From: Symbiodinium natans
Taxonomy: Eukaryota; Sar; Dinophyceae; Suessiales; Symbiodiniaceae
Direction of reading: 5' to 3'
DNA: 64,000 bases
Assembly (NCBI GenBank): GCA_905221605.1
Contig: CAJNDS010002413.1
Location: forward strand, 280,001-344,000
In this document: piece after piece, positions 18,435 through 27,088 of the stretch
How the letters are laid out: each line of letters begins with the position of its first letter
Position numbering within the stretch: the first letter of the stretch is position 1
Made by a program: the position numbers and the translations under genes
The notes under the pieces: generated by a model
Databases searched by the model: none
What the model was told of the DNA's origin: nothing
The model's input: only the letters and a program-made list of their open reading frames with translations

Positions 18435-19226
18435 ATGATGACTAATAACATCCCGATCGTCAAACCAATAGACATTCCAGAATACAAATACAAAAACTCA
18501 AAATATGATATGATGCCGTCGCTTCCGTTTAGAGGTATATTAGTTGCTTCTTCAACTGGCGGTAAAACGGTATTGATACAAAATCTCATATTGAATATTT
18601 ATAGAGGCTCGTTCGAAAGAATATTTATATTTAGTCCCAGCGTCCATGTTGATGATACGTTTAGACCTGTTAAAAAATACATAAGTGAAGTAATGAATGT
18701 TGATACTGAGAAAGAAAAGGTATTTTATGAAAACTACGACCCAGCGGATTTACAAAAGATAATTGACACTCAACACAAAGTAATAGAGTATCAGAAAAAG
18801 AACAAACAAAAAGACTTACATTCAATATTGATAGTGATAGACGATCACGCTGACGATCCTAAAACGGTAAGATATAGTAATATATTACATGGTCTTTTTA
18901 CAAGAGGCAGACATAATGCCATTAGTGTTATAGTTTCTACACAAAAATATAATGTTTTAGCACCTATCATAAGACTGAATGCATCAGCATTATTTATATT
19001 CCGCCTAAAAAATATGAATGAAGTAAATGCGTTTATTGAAGAAAATAGCGCCTTGGTTGATAAAGACGAATTGTATGAGATGTATAGAATTGCTGTTAAT
19101 GATGCTCCTTATTCTTTTTTATACATAAACACAAATGCAAAAGATGTTAATAAGATGTTCTATATTCGCTTTGAGAAATTGCTAAAAATAGAGCATTCAT
19201 TAGACGATCAATACTTACGGAAATGA
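18435..19226 (+). CDS. A32-like genome-packaging ATPase (FtsK-HerA superfamily)
   Basis: A 263-residue protein, typical in length. It has Walker A ASSTGGKT (38-45), Walker B ILIVIDDHADD (131-141), a sensor-type VSTQ (167-170) and a likely arginine in FIFRLKN (R190). This is the motor that pumps DNA into the capsid in PLVs, virophages and giant viruses. Two adjacent ATGs begin it (18435 and 18438). It is the only plus-strand gene between two minus-strand blocks. Its end converges on the small gene at 19258, with a palindromic hairpin between them. Confidence 0.93.
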   Translation: MMTNNIPIVKPIDIPEYKYKNSKYDMMPSLPFRGILVASSTGGKTVLIQNLILNIYRGSFERIFIFSPSVHVDDTFRPVKKYISEVMNVDTEKEKVFYENYDPADLQKIIDTQHKVIEYQKKNKQKDLHSILIVIDDHADDPKTVRYSNILHGLFTRGRHNAISVIVSTQKYNVLAPIIRLNASALFIFRLKNMNEVNAFIEENSALVDKDELYEMYRIAVNDAPYSFLYINTNAKDVNKMFYIRFEKLLKIEHSLDDQYLRK

Positions 19227-19230
19227 TACA

Positions 19231-19253
19231 TAATATTAGTTGAAATAATATTA
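19231..19253. terminator. Convergent hairpin, 8-bp stem
   Basis: TAATATTA, 7-base loop, TAATATTA, located exactly between two convergent stop codons (19226 plus, 19258 minus). In mimiviruses and virophages, hairpins set transcript 3' ends; a symmetrical hairpin could serve both strands here. Confidence 0.6.
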
Positions 19254-19257
19254 TTAA

Positions 19258-19467
19258 TCAAATTAATGAATAACTGCACAAGTTTATAGCAGGTAGTTTA
19301 TAATATATTTTATCGCTTTTCGTTTCTTCTAAAATTTCTACGCGATTTATAACATCTTTTAAAGTGTTAAATAATAAAATATCTGTTTTAGTTTTTTCAT
19401 CTATATCAAGTTCTTTTATTTTTTGCATATTTTCACTGGCAGTAGATTTAGATGATGTAGAACCCAT
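19258..19467 (-). CDS. Small protein with myristoylation-type N terminus
   Basis: A 69-residue protein beginning MGSTSSKS, which fits the N-myristoylation pattern (Gly2 with Ser/Thr at position 6 and a following basic residue). A helical middle (ENMQKIKELDIDEKTKTDIL) and a short C-terminal tail follow. It is likely membrane-attached by a lipid; this is inferred from motif only. It sits directly downstream of the fibre gene in the structural block, so a minor virion or membrane role is plausible. Confidence 0.68.
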   Translation of the reverse strand: MGSTSSKSTASENMQKIKELDIDEKTKTDILLFNTLKDVINRVEILEETKSDKIYYKLPAINLCSYSLI

Positions 19468-19493
19468 TATATTATTATTAATTTAGAATTTAA

Positions 19494-22001
19494 TTATTTT
19501 GCTTTCGGCTTTGCCTTTGCTTTTGGCGAGGTTTCGCCCTTCAACTTTCTAACCTCCTTCTTTAAATCTTCAACTTCTTTAATCAAATGCTGTAATGCTC
19601 CGTGTGTTATTACTGCTGTTTTACAATAATCTAATCTTTTATGTCCTTTATTATCTGTTGTTATAATCCCCTCCCATTCTCGTGGAATTACACTCTCAAC
19701 GTCTTGGGCAATATATCCAATATGATTAACTTTATTTTTCTCTTCGTTTAAATGTGTAAAATTAAATGTTTTAGGCTTTACATATTTAACTATTTCATAA
19801 CATTTTTTACTATCAACTTCTTTCACATTCTCTTTTAATGAAAAATCGGAAGAATAGCCGAAAGTTCCATCAATATACACACCAGTTGGCATTATTTCTA
19901 AAACTTCATTACCCGCTCCAACCGATCCGAAATAAAAATAATATTCGCCACCAGCATCAGTATTTAAAAACTGTATCTGATCTACTGTGCTTATTGTCTC
20001 TTGTGTTATTTCTAAATTATTCATCTTAACTTTACCATCTGTTATTTTAATTTCCGGTGTGCTACTTTCTAATCCTATTGTTAGATTCATTTCTCCTAAT
20101 GTATCACCGTTTCTGATATATAACTTATATTGAGTGTCTAATACTTCTTTTAATTCACTACTGTTTTGAAACATAAAACGCCCCCAACTAACAACATCTG
20201 CCTCGCCAACGATATTACCAATACTATTAAAAGTAAGATTATTAACGACTGCTCTGTTTAATGTAATTCCGTTAGTATCATTTAATTGTAAAGCAATAGT
20301 GCCAGTAGTCGGGTCGGTTGCTCTATTCGCTTGTAAGGAAAAATTAATCTCTTCATTTGATATTACATTTAAACTGTCATTAGCATCTGCTCTTCTATAT
20401 ACTTTGCTGTTATTCCATATTAAAATATTGTTATTAAATGTTGTTTCTCCTTGAAATCTTACGGTTGAACCAAAATAAGCATTGCCACCGCTACAATTAA
20501 AAGTATCTACACCGGCATTCGCTCCAACTCCTAATTTATTACATCTTACCGCATTACTATTATTTGTATTCAAAAATAATTGTTGTGATGTATCATTGGC
20601 ATTATAAGCATCAATACCAAAAGCGCGAAAACGAAGTTTCCCACCATCATTAGCAACTGAAAAAACATTAGATGCATCAGTAGTTGCCTTGTAAAATTCA
20701 AATCCGTTAGTGTCTGCTATTGTTGCTCGTGTTCCTTCCATTGTTATATTATCTTTAAATGTCGTTGGTTGATGTAATACTGTTGCACCTGTATTATTAT
20801 TACATTCTAAATACGTGTTGGTATCACCATCCGAAGCCCCGCCTAACACTAATCTCATTGCTTCTTGGTCTGTTCTGATATCCAACGATGTATTAACTTT
20901 CGTAGCATTTGAATATCTATCTAATACTGTATTAGCATCTAATAATTCTATATTCCCACTAACTCTTAAATTTTGTCTAATAATAGCATTATCAACAACA
21001 TCTAATGTATAGCCTCCTGTTAATGTATTTGCTCCTGTATCTACCAACAACGAATGTGATCTAATATATTCATTTGCATTAGCATTTAAATTTAATATTC
21101 TTCCAGTATCACCGACTGAATTATAACAATCAATACTATCATTATTAAAAGTTATATAATTATCAGTATTCCTAACTGTAAATGATAAATTAGCATCTGC
21201 TGTGTTTTCTACAACTAACCCGCCCGTTGGTGTTTCTATTTTTCCTGACATTTTATAACCTGCATTATTATTGGTTAAATCAAGTTGTTTAATGGCATCG
21301 TCTGATGTATTATTACAAAATATTTTATCACCTTGTAAAGTTATATAACTCGTTGCGTTCTTAAACTCTGCCAAAACTTTGTCTCCTCCTCCTGTTTGAT
21401 TACTGAATAATAAACCTTCTACTGGTGAAATATTAATAGTTGAGTTATTTAAGGTTAATCCGCTATGAATAACGGTAGGGGCACTACAATCAATAATAGG
21501 ATTGGCACTAAATCTGTTGGTAAAATCACTTACCGGAACTCTTAAAGCAAGTAAATTATCTATTTCTGTATCTGTATAACCCGAACCAGCACCTACTAAG
21601 GCATCTACTTCGGTTTTATTGTAATAGTTTGTCCCTAATTGGGTATTAGTTTGAAAATTAGTTGATAAATTTGTGTCTATTTGTGTTTGTGTATAATAAT
21701 TGGTAAATGTAGCGTCTATTTCCGTTTTGTTGTAAAAATTAGTTGCTAAAACTGTGTTTGTTTGGTAGTCAGTGTTTAATAAATGTGATACAGAACTAAT
21801 ATTATGGAAGTTTTGCAGTTGCTTTGTATTTAAAATTGCAATGTCTGCGGCGTTTGTTGCTATGTCGGTCGAGTTTGCCGTGTTGATGTCTCCCACTTCT
21901 GTTTTTGTAGCATATTGATCGTTTATTTCCGTTGCTCCTGTTGAGAAAATTTTATATATTTCGTTGGCATAAACCGTGTTTATATTGTTGATTGAAGCCA
22001 T
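19494..22001 (-). CDS. Fibre/spike protein with C-terminal S74 intramolecular chaperone
   Basis: An 835-residue protein. The N-terminal 150 residues hold repeated NFYNKTEIDATF / NYYTQTQIDTNL-type motifs, as in trimeric fibres. Residues 150-700 are N/T/D-rich beta-structure, probably a beta-helix. At residue 718 begins SDFSLKENVKEV, the start of a peptidase S74 (endosialidase-type) chaperone that trimerises the fibre and cuts itself off near this Ser/Lys motif. IGYIAQDVESVIP (43-55 residues on) and a terminal coiled coil complete the domain, followed by a lysine-rich tail. It is probably the host-recognition fibre. It lies downstream of the capsid and nuclease genes in the same strand block. 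Confidence 0.9.
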   Translation of the reverse strand: MASINNINTVYANEIYKIFSTGATEINDQYATKTEVGDINTANSTDIATNAADIAILNTKQLQNFHNISSVSHLLNTDYQTNTVLATNFYNKTEIDATFTNYYTQTQIDTNLSTNFQTNTQLGTNYYNKTEVDALVGAGSGYTDTEIDNLLALRVPVSDFTNRFSANPIIDCSAPTVIHSGLTLNNSTINISPVEGLLFSNQTGGGDKVLAEFKNATSYITLQGDKIFCNNTSDDAIKQLDLTNNNAGYKMSGKIETPTGGLVVENTADANLSFTVRNTDNYITFNNDSIDCYNSVGDTGRILNLNANANEYIRSHSLLVDTGANTLTGGYTLDVVDNAIIRQNLRVSGNIELLDANTVLDRYSNATKVNTSLDIRTDQEAMRLVLGGASDGDTNTYLECNNNTGATVLHQPTTFKDNITMEGTRATIADTNGFEFYKATTDASNVFSVANDGGKLRFRAFGIDAYNANDTSQQLFLNTNNSNAVRCNKLGVGANAGVDTFNCSGGNAYFGSTVRFQGETTFNNNILIWNNSKVYRRADANDSLNVISNEEINFSLQANRATDPTTGTIALQLNDTNGITLNRAVVNNLTFNSIGNIVGEADVVSWGRFMFQNSSELKEVLDTQYKLYIRNGDTLGEMNLTIGLESSTPEIKITDGKVKMNNLEITQETISTVDQIQFLNTDAGGEYYFYFGSVGAGNEVLEIMPTGVYIDGTFGYSSDFSLKENVKEVDSKKCYEIVKYVKPKTFNFTHLNEEKNKVNHIGYIAQDVESVIPREWEGIITTDNKGHKRLDYCKTAVITHGALQHLIKEVEDLKKEVRKLKGETSPKAKAKPKAK

Positions 22002-22002
22002 T

Positions 22003-22033
22003 ATTAAATTAAGTAGATTTTATTTAATTTAAT
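22003..22033. terminator. Intergenic hairpin, 10-bp stem
   Basis: ATTAAATTAA and TTAATTTAAT flank an 11-base loop in the 38-bp gap between the nuclease stop (22040) and the fibre start (22001). It may set the nuclease transcript end. Confidence 0.5.
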
Positions 22034-22039
22034 AATGTT

Positions 22040-22837
22040 TTATTTTTGCCCTTCTGCCTTCTTCTGTTGAAGTTTCTCGCGCCTCTTTCTGTTTATTTCT
22101 TCTTTATTCGCTTCGTAATACGCCTTCTTCTGTTGTTTATAATATTCTTTTTTGCTTTCTACACACTTCTTTTTTCGCTCTGCTATTGCTTCTTTGTTAT
22201 TCTCTCTGTATAGTTTCTGGTATTCATCCATTTTGTCTTTATTATTGTAATAATATTCTTTTTTTTGTGCTTTTCTCGCTTCTATATTGTCATGATAATT
22301 CTTATTGCTTTTTTCCTTAATGTATTCTTTGTTGTCTTGATAATGCTGTTTTTTGTATTCTTGTATTTGTTCCTTATGTTCCTCGCGGTATTCTTTACAA
22401 TCCTGTAAAATTTTCTCCTTGTTGTTTTCGTAATACTCCTTCTTTTTCTGTAAGTAGTGCTCCTTCTTGTTTTCGTAGCATTGTTTCTTTTGTTCTATTG
22501 CTTCTTCATGTGTTATAAATGGTCTTACGGTATTTAAAGAAGCATTTAACTGTTCTACATATTCCCGTTCCCGTCTTCGTGCTTCCAGCGAGTTTTCGCA
22601 CCGTTCAGTGTTTATCAATACCATGTCGAAATTATCAAACCCACCGTTTTCACGAATAAACTGATATAACGGTATGTTGTAATTTCGAGTATTTGGGTTG
22701 TTGCAGAAACCCTTGTGTTTATATTTACGCTTTGTAAAATCAGTTGTATGACCTACATAGCAATCGGATATATTTAGGTCTTTACATACAATTTTATAAA
22801 AATGTGTACTACTGTAATCTATCGCTTTTCTCGGCAT
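22040..22837 (-). CDS. GIY-YIG nuclease with 15-residue repeat tail
   Basis: A 265-residue protein. Residues 12-108 match a GIY-YIG nuclease: FYKIVCKD (GIY strand, variant), CYVGHT (YIG strand, 26-31), catalytic-type Arg in FTKRKYKHKG (R37 or R39), and the EARRREREYVEQLNASLN helix with a candidate catalytic Glu. Residues 110-259 consist of ten consecutive 15-residue units of type KEHYLQKKKEYYENN, forming a long charged helix. The same 15-residue unit occurs in the zinc-finger gene at the right end (28935-29369). GIY-YIG enzymes are common in PLVs and virophages; replication, recombination or homing are all possible roles. The start is the ATG at 22837. Confidence 0.88.
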   Translation of the reverse strand: MPRKAIDYSSTHFYKIVCKDLNISDCYVGHTTDFTKRKYKHKGFCNNPNTRNYNIPLYQFIRENGGFDNFDMVLINTERCENSLEARRREREYVEQLNASLNTVRPFITHEEAIEQKKQCYENKKEHYLQKKKEYYENNKEKILQDCKEYREEHKEQIQEYKKQHYQDNKEYIKEKSNKNYHDNIEARKAQKKEYYYNNKDKMDEYQKLYRENNKEAIAERKKKCVESKKEYYKQQKKAYYEANKEEINRKRREKLQQKKAEGQK

Positions 22838-22850
22838 TGCCCTATAATAT

Positions 22851-22876
22851 CTTATAAAGTATTATTTCTTTATAAG
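22851..22876. terminator. Intergenic hairpin, 9-bp stem
   Basis: CTTATAAAG, 8-base loop, CTTTATAAG, in the 73-bp gap after the major capsid stop (22911, minus strand) and before the nuclease start. Position and shape fit a transcript-end hairpin for the capsid gene. Confidence 0.55.
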
Positions 22877-22910
22877 GTTTTATACTGTAAAACTAAAACT
22901 GGTAATCAAT

Positions 22911-24377
22911 TTAATCTAAAACCGTTGAAGACGCCTCGCTAAGCTCAAACACATGTTCTGAAACAAGAGTCACATATACTTGCTCCACTCCGAGGGCGAA
23001 TACTTGATTTGCTCCTTTTAGTTTAAAAGTCAATAAGGAACCCATTTTAGTATTGGAACCGGTAAAATTCATATCTGGCTGCTTATCGAAATTTATGCCA
23101 CCAATGAACTTGTCGTTTGCGTATCGGTAAATGTCGATCGAGAAACCATCATAAAACGGAGACATAACATTAACAGCACGGCGTAAGAAATACATTGCCT
23201 CTGCTATACTTTCTACCGCTTGTTCTGGGAACTTTTTATTAGCAATCTGAACATAATATGAAATTTGTTTAGTGCTGTCGATTACACCTTCTAAATTATC
23301 AATTGTAGCAGACATAGGATGATAAAACCAAGTCCATTTTTTCTTTGCAAAATTTGCGGCGGTATTATTATTATCAATCGCCGAATTACTAAGGGTAAAG
23401 AACATTTGAGATAATCGCGTGGAGGACTTAACAATGTTCATATTGATTTCGGAATTTCCTGCCGCGAAAGATTGTGAAAAACTGTGATAGGCAGGATAAA
23501 CCATTCTAAGTCGACCCCCTTTCAATAAATGCGAAACCACGTTATTATTCACGGAATTGTCGACTGTGATTAATTCGCAGCGAAGGATACAATTTTGAAT
23601 GGACCACGAAGTTGTCGTGTTTCTTGTGGTAAAGTATAAACCGTTGACATCGTCTTCGGCCTGCGATGCTGCTACTGGCGTTGCTGGTCTGATGACTGGC
23701 TCTTGTGCGTCCGAACAAATTTCGAAAATAAATTCTAACGGGCAATATCGAATAGGTGGATAATACCCAGATTGAACGAACCCGCAACAAGGTTTGTGCC
23801 CCATCCGCACGAATTTACCTTGCTCAATTCCTGTGGTGTTTGCTCTTGTAAGTTTTGGTAAAACGATTCCTCTATCATTTCTACCAGTAGTGGCGGTGGC
23901 ATCGTGAGTTTCAATCGCAAATGCATAAAGTCTATTAATTCTGCTGTCGTATCGGGTTAAACAACCTTCCTGAATATCGTCTAAATTTCGTACCTCTTCG
24001 CTTTTGAACGATTTCATTTCTTCACATACTAAATTGTAATTGTCAATGTCGTTAATTTGTTGTCCTGCCGCGTTGCATCTATAACGGGTAAAGAAGGCGT
24101 GACTTTCACCTAAGGGTCGTAAATATTCTCCTGCTGTGGTTGATGTATTCACAACATCAAAAAATAAACAAATACTGGACATATCAATATAATTGTTGTC
24201 TTCACCTGTAATAACAAATTTAATATACTTGTTTCCATTGTTGGAACTGAAAACGTTTCCGGATACGCTAGGAAAATGAACCTGCTTACGATCGGTGATA
24301 TACGCGGCGCTTTCTGGAAGTCCGAACTGTAAAGAATTTATCATGTTATCTTGTGTTTCAGCAATGACTAAATCCAT
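22911..24377 (-). CDS. Major capsid protein (double jelly-roll)
   Basis: A 488-residue protein with the features of PLV/Polinton major capsid proteins: an N-terminal NMINSLQFGLPESAAYI segment, then a first beta-rich barrel (KYIKFVITGEDNNYIDMSS, LRPLGESHAFFTRYRCNAAG, INDIDNYNLVCEEM), a long linker, and a second barrel (GGRLRMVYPAYHSFSQSF onward, then KQISYYVQIANKKFP and DIYRYANDKFIGGINF). Trimers of such proteins build the hexons of icosahedral capsids. Length is normal for the group. The start is the ATG at 24377, 10 bp after the stop of the upstream small gene, with a TATATTATTTATT stretch before it. The family call rests on pattern recognition, not on alignment. Confidence 0.9.
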   Translation of the reverse strand: MDLVIAETQDNMINSLQFGLPESAAYITDRKQVHFPSVSGNVFSSNNGNKYIKFVITGEDNNYIDMSSICLFFDVVNTSTTAGEYLRPLGESHAFFTRYRCNAAGQQINDIDNYNLVCEEMKSFKSEEVRNLDDIQEGCLTRYDSRINRLYAFAIETHDATATTGRNDRGIVLPKLTRANTTGIEQGKFVRMGHKPCCGFVQSGYYPPIRYCPLEFIFEICSDAQEPVIRPATPVAASQAEDDVNGLYFTTRNTTTSWSIQNCILRCELITVDNSVNNNVVSHLLKGGRLRMVYPAYHSFSQSFAAGNSEINMNIVKSSTRLSQMFFTLSNSAIDNNNTAANFAKKKWTWFYHPMSATIDNLEGVIDSTKQISYYVQIANKKFPEQAVESIAEAMYFLRRAVNVMSPFYDGFSIDIYRYANDKFIGGINFDKQPDMNFTGSNTKMGSLLTFKLKGANQVFALGVEQVYVTLVSEHVFELSEASSTVLD

Positions 24378-24387
24378 AACTTATATA

Positions 24388-24630
24388 TTATTTATTAGAT
24401 TTTTTATTCATATTATTCTTTTTATGAGGATTTAAATTGTTAATATTTTTTGAAATTTGTTTTTCCAACTGTGGTTGTGGCACTGCCGTTGTCTCGGCTT
24501 CTACGATTCCACGAATCATTTCATAAGATGAATTGTTAAGACTCTTCGTAATTTTGTTTTTGAATTGGACGTTCTCGGGGGGTTTTCCTATCCTCGTTTG
24601 TTCTTTTGGTTTCCTGGCCTTGTTAAGCAT
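24388..24630 (-). CDS. Small basic protein (hypothetical)
   Basis: An 80-residue, lysine- and asparagine-rich protein (MLNKARKPKEQTRIGKPPEN at the start, KKNNMNKKSNK at the end) with no hydrophobic core, probably disordered. It sits between lipase and major capsid protein, 10 bp upstream of the capsid start, and is probably co-transcribed. It could be a minor core or scaffolding protein; the family is not recognised. Confidence 0.65.
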   Translation of the reverse strand: MLNKARKPKEQTRIGKPPENVQFKNKITKSLNNSSYEMIRGIVEAETTAVPQPQLEKQISKNINNLNPHKKNNMNKKSNK

Positions 24631-24658
24631 TATTATTATATTTTATCTTAGAAAAACC

Positions 24659-25210
24659 CTAAACCCAACCCATTACGGGTATTCTTTCATCAATGCCGTG
24701 CAATCTGTCGATGTCATGATTCGATACAGGGTTGAAAGTATTTGTGTCATAACTTATGGCCGCGTTGTCCAAACTACTCACGAGGTCGCCGGTCATTCTA
24801 AAACGCTTGTGCTGTTCCGTCGGTTTGTCTAAACCAAAGATAGGTGAAATCAAACTTATTACAGGAGCATCGTAGGTTCTCGTTTTATAATTTCTATCCT
24901 TAAATTCTTTGTTTAATTCCAAAACAACACTACCTCCCATACTGTGCCCTAATAGTGTATCCACTTGCGGATTTTCCAATAATACTTTTTTTGCCTCCTT
25001 ATACCTGTCCATGTCTCTAATCCCACCTGTTTTAAGTTTTGTGAAATTTTGTTGCCAGTCCCGTGTAGATGTTGTGCCTCCCACATACATTTTATTCCCC
25101 TTAACGAAAATTTTATTATCCCGATCATATGCTAATTTAATACCCTGTGTATTTGAAATTTTGCCGTTCGCGTTTAGCATCTTATTTAATTGTGCTTCTA
25201 TCTTCGTCAT
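24659..25210 (-). CDS. Class 3 lipase / alpha-beta hydrolase
   Basis: A 183-residue protein with the nucleophile elbow LLGHSMGGS (S90 in GHSMG), a likely acid at D142 (MTGDLVSS) and a His at H165 (SNHDIDRLHG), in the order Ser-Asp-His of class 3 lipases. RTYDAPV (111-117) fits the strand before the acid. Lipases occur in other PLVs and may help membrane passage or uncoating (inference). It has no signal peptide. Its stop codon lies in GGGTTTAGGGTTT, a telomere-like sequence inside the virus. The start is the ATG at 25210, divergent from the penton gene with 51 bp between. Confidence 0.87.
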   Translation of the reverse strand: MTKIEAQLNKMLNANGKISNTQGIKLAYDRDNKIFVKGNKMYVGGTTSTRDWQQNFTKLKTGGIRDMDRYKEAKKVLLENPQVDTLLGHSMGGSVVLELNKEFKDRNYKTRTYDAPVISLISPIFGLDKPTEQHKRFRMTGDLVSSLDNAAISYDTNTFNPVSNHDIDRLHGIDERIPVMGWV

Positions 25211-25261
25211 TATATAAAAAGATTATAAATATTTTTATATCAATTACATTATATATTATAT
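25211..25261. promoter_or_regulatory. Divergent promoter region (lipase / penton)
   Basis: A 51-bp A/T-only gap between two start codons. It holds TATATAAAAA for the lipase side and TATATATTATATATG for the penton side, so each gene has a TATA-like run within about 20 bp of its ATG. Confidence 0.5.
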
Positions 25262-26131
25262 ATGAGCATCAGACCATTAACATATAAAAAGGTTTATGTG
25301 AATTCAAAATATCGCACCTCCAACAGTCGCGGTATAAGCGACTTCCAAATAGAATTGAGGGAAACGTTTGAAATACCAGATGGCACAATTATGCAAGTCC
25401 ATGAAATAGCAATACCGAACACGTGGTATTCGATAAACACAAATAATCAAAATCTGTATTTTCGGCATCAGATCATCGCACCTGCGACACCACAAGGCAT
25501 AACATATAGGCGTATAGAAATACCAGTCGGCAACTACACACCGCCTGAATTAGCAAATGCGATACAGACGCAACTCAATTTTTTCTTTGATAGTGGCGGT
25601 CGGTCAAATTCCTACACTGTTGTGTATAACACAATATCAAACAAGATGACCGTATCTTCAAATTATACGGAAGTGCTTTTTATTCCCTTAACCGATGCAG
25701 ATGTCCCCGCTCTCGTAGGCTCGTTTTCTAACAGTGTCGATCTTAACAACTTGAATTCAATAAACGAGGTGTTGAGTTTTAATGTCACGGTAGGCGATAG
25801 TTTTACCTCATCTGCTCCATGGTCCACCGGATTTATTAAACTTCTCCATCATCAGGACATCTACATAGCCTGTCCTGAATTGTCTAATAATAACTTTCAT
25901 AGTCCTTCGTCTTTTTCAAATGCAATAGTAAAGAAAGTGCCGGTCAATGCTTCGTTTGCTGGTATTATAAACGACCCTTATGGAATTACCGAATACGATT
26001 ATATTAATGTCTCGCGTCGTTCAGTAAGACGACTCAGTTTTAGAATAACAGACGAGGTAGGCAACCTTATAGACTTTAACGGTGTGAATTTGAGTTTTAG
26101 TCTCCTCTTTCATAATACAGATATGATGTGA
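25262..26131 (+). CDS. Minor capsid (penton) protein
   Basis: A 289-residue, beta-rich protein. The N terminus (KKVYVNSKYRT, then GISDFQIELRETFEIPDG and EIAIPNTWYSIN) has the pattern of PLV/virophage penton proteins, a single jelly-roll at capsid vertices. There are no cysteine motifs or membrane segments. It opens the right plus-strand block, divergent from the lipase. Length is in the usual range for the family. Confidence 0.85.
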   Translation: MSIRPLTYKKVYVNSKYRTSNSRGISDFQIELRETFEIPDGTIMQVHEIAIPNTWYSINTNNQNLYFRHQIIAPATPQGITYRRIEIPVGNYTPPELANAIQTQLNFFFDSGGRSNSYTVVYNTISNKMTVSSNYTEVLFIPLTDADVPALVGSFSNSVDLNNLNSINEVLSFNVTVGDSFTSSAPWSTGFIKLLHHQDIYIACPELSNNNFHSPSSFSNAIVKKVPVNASFAGIINDPYGITEYDYINVSRRSVRRLSFRITDEVGNLIDFNGVNLSFSLLFHNTDMM

Positions 26132-26164
26132 AAACCAAAAGAAAATATATAGAACATTATATAG

Positions 26165-26716
26165 ATGACCGAAGAAAGTAATGACATCGTCGCCGTTGAT
26201 GAAAAGCCAGAACAGGAAGAACCCAAACCAGAAGAGGTGCCCAGCGAAACCCCTGAGCCTAAGGAAGAAACTAAACGAGTCAAAATTAGGGAAGTCGCCA
26301 AGGAAAAGGGAGAATGTCAAGACTGCAAGAAAACGATGTGTATGAAAACCCTTAGGTATTCGCACCCCGCAAAATGCGAGGGGAAACCAAGCGACATATT
26401 AAAAAAACCGGTTAGGAAAAGCAACGTTAAACCAAAAATTAATGTTGAACCATTAGCGCCAGAAAATAATTCAGTAGCACCACCGCAATATCAAGAACAA
26501 CAACCGCCTCCTTCAATGCCAACTGTGCCAAATGTGCCAAATGTGCCAAATGTGCCACAACAACAACCCTTAAACCCTTATGCAAATTTAACACAACAAC
26601 AATTATTGCAATTACAGATGAACACAATGAACGCCGAAATTATGAGAAGAAGACAAGAAAAATCCGCTAATATGTGTAAAGCAATGTTTCAATCAAGAAG
26701 TAAAAAATCTAAATAA
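26165..26716 (+). CDS. Zinc-binding, proline/glutamine-rich virion-like protein
   Basis: A 183-residue protein. Residues 1-40 are acidic and proline-rich. Residues 49-71 carry GECQDC, then KTLRYSHPAKC (C51, C54, H67, C71), a small zinc motif that I recall from other PLV and giant-virus proteins. A P/Q-rich linker with VPN repeats (107-140) and a basic helical C terminus ending RSKKSK follow. It lies 33 bp after the penton gene and 12 bp before the next gene, so is likely co-expressed. The biochemical role is unknown. Confidence 0.78.
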   Translation: MTEESNDIVAVDEKPEQEEPKPEEVPSETPEPKEETKRVKIREVAKEKGECQDCKKTMCMKTLRYSHPAKCEGKPSDILKKPVRKSNVKPKINVEPLAPENNSVAPPQYQEQQPPPSMPTVPNVPNVPNVPQQQPLNPYANLTQQQLLQLQMNTMNAEIMRRRQEKSANMCKAMFQSRSKKSK

Positions 26717-26728
26717 TAATATATACAA

Positions 26729-27070
26729 ATGGTTCTGTATAATAGGTTCAAATTTCAAAAGAACAAACAGCAACATAAGAAAAAATCATTAGATAATCCG
26801 GTCGTTAATTCATCCGCTGATCTGGTGTATCACCAACAAAACCTCGACTATTTACTGAATTTGAAAAAGCAGTTAGAAGCGAGAGAGGCAAAAGAAAAAA
26901 ATCTGGCGTTTAAACGCAGACTGTTAGAGGGTCAGATGAAAGCAAATTACGAAGGCGAAATGGCAAGATTGAGAGGGGAAATGCATAATCCAAGAATACC
27001 CGAGACTTCTTTGGAACATCTCAAAAAAAGGTATGACACATTAAGCGAATTGAGCGAATCTATTTTCTAA
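26729..27070 (+). CDS. Coiled-coil protein (hypothetical)
   Basis: A 113-residue protein. The N terminus is basic (RFKFQKNKQQHKKKS), and residues 30-105 form an almost continuous charged helix (NLDYLLNLKKQLEAREAKEK). It lies between the zinc protein and the large virion-like protein with gaps of 12 and 18 bp. A structural or scaffold role is plausible; family unknown. Confidence 0.72.
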   Translation: MVLYNRFKFQKNKQQHKKKSLDNPVVNSSADLVYHQQNLDYLLNLKKQLEAREAKEKNLAFKRRLLEGQMKANYEGEMARLRGEMHNPRIPETSLEHLKKRYDTLSELSESIF

Positions 27071-27088
27071 AAGAATATATAAAAAAGG

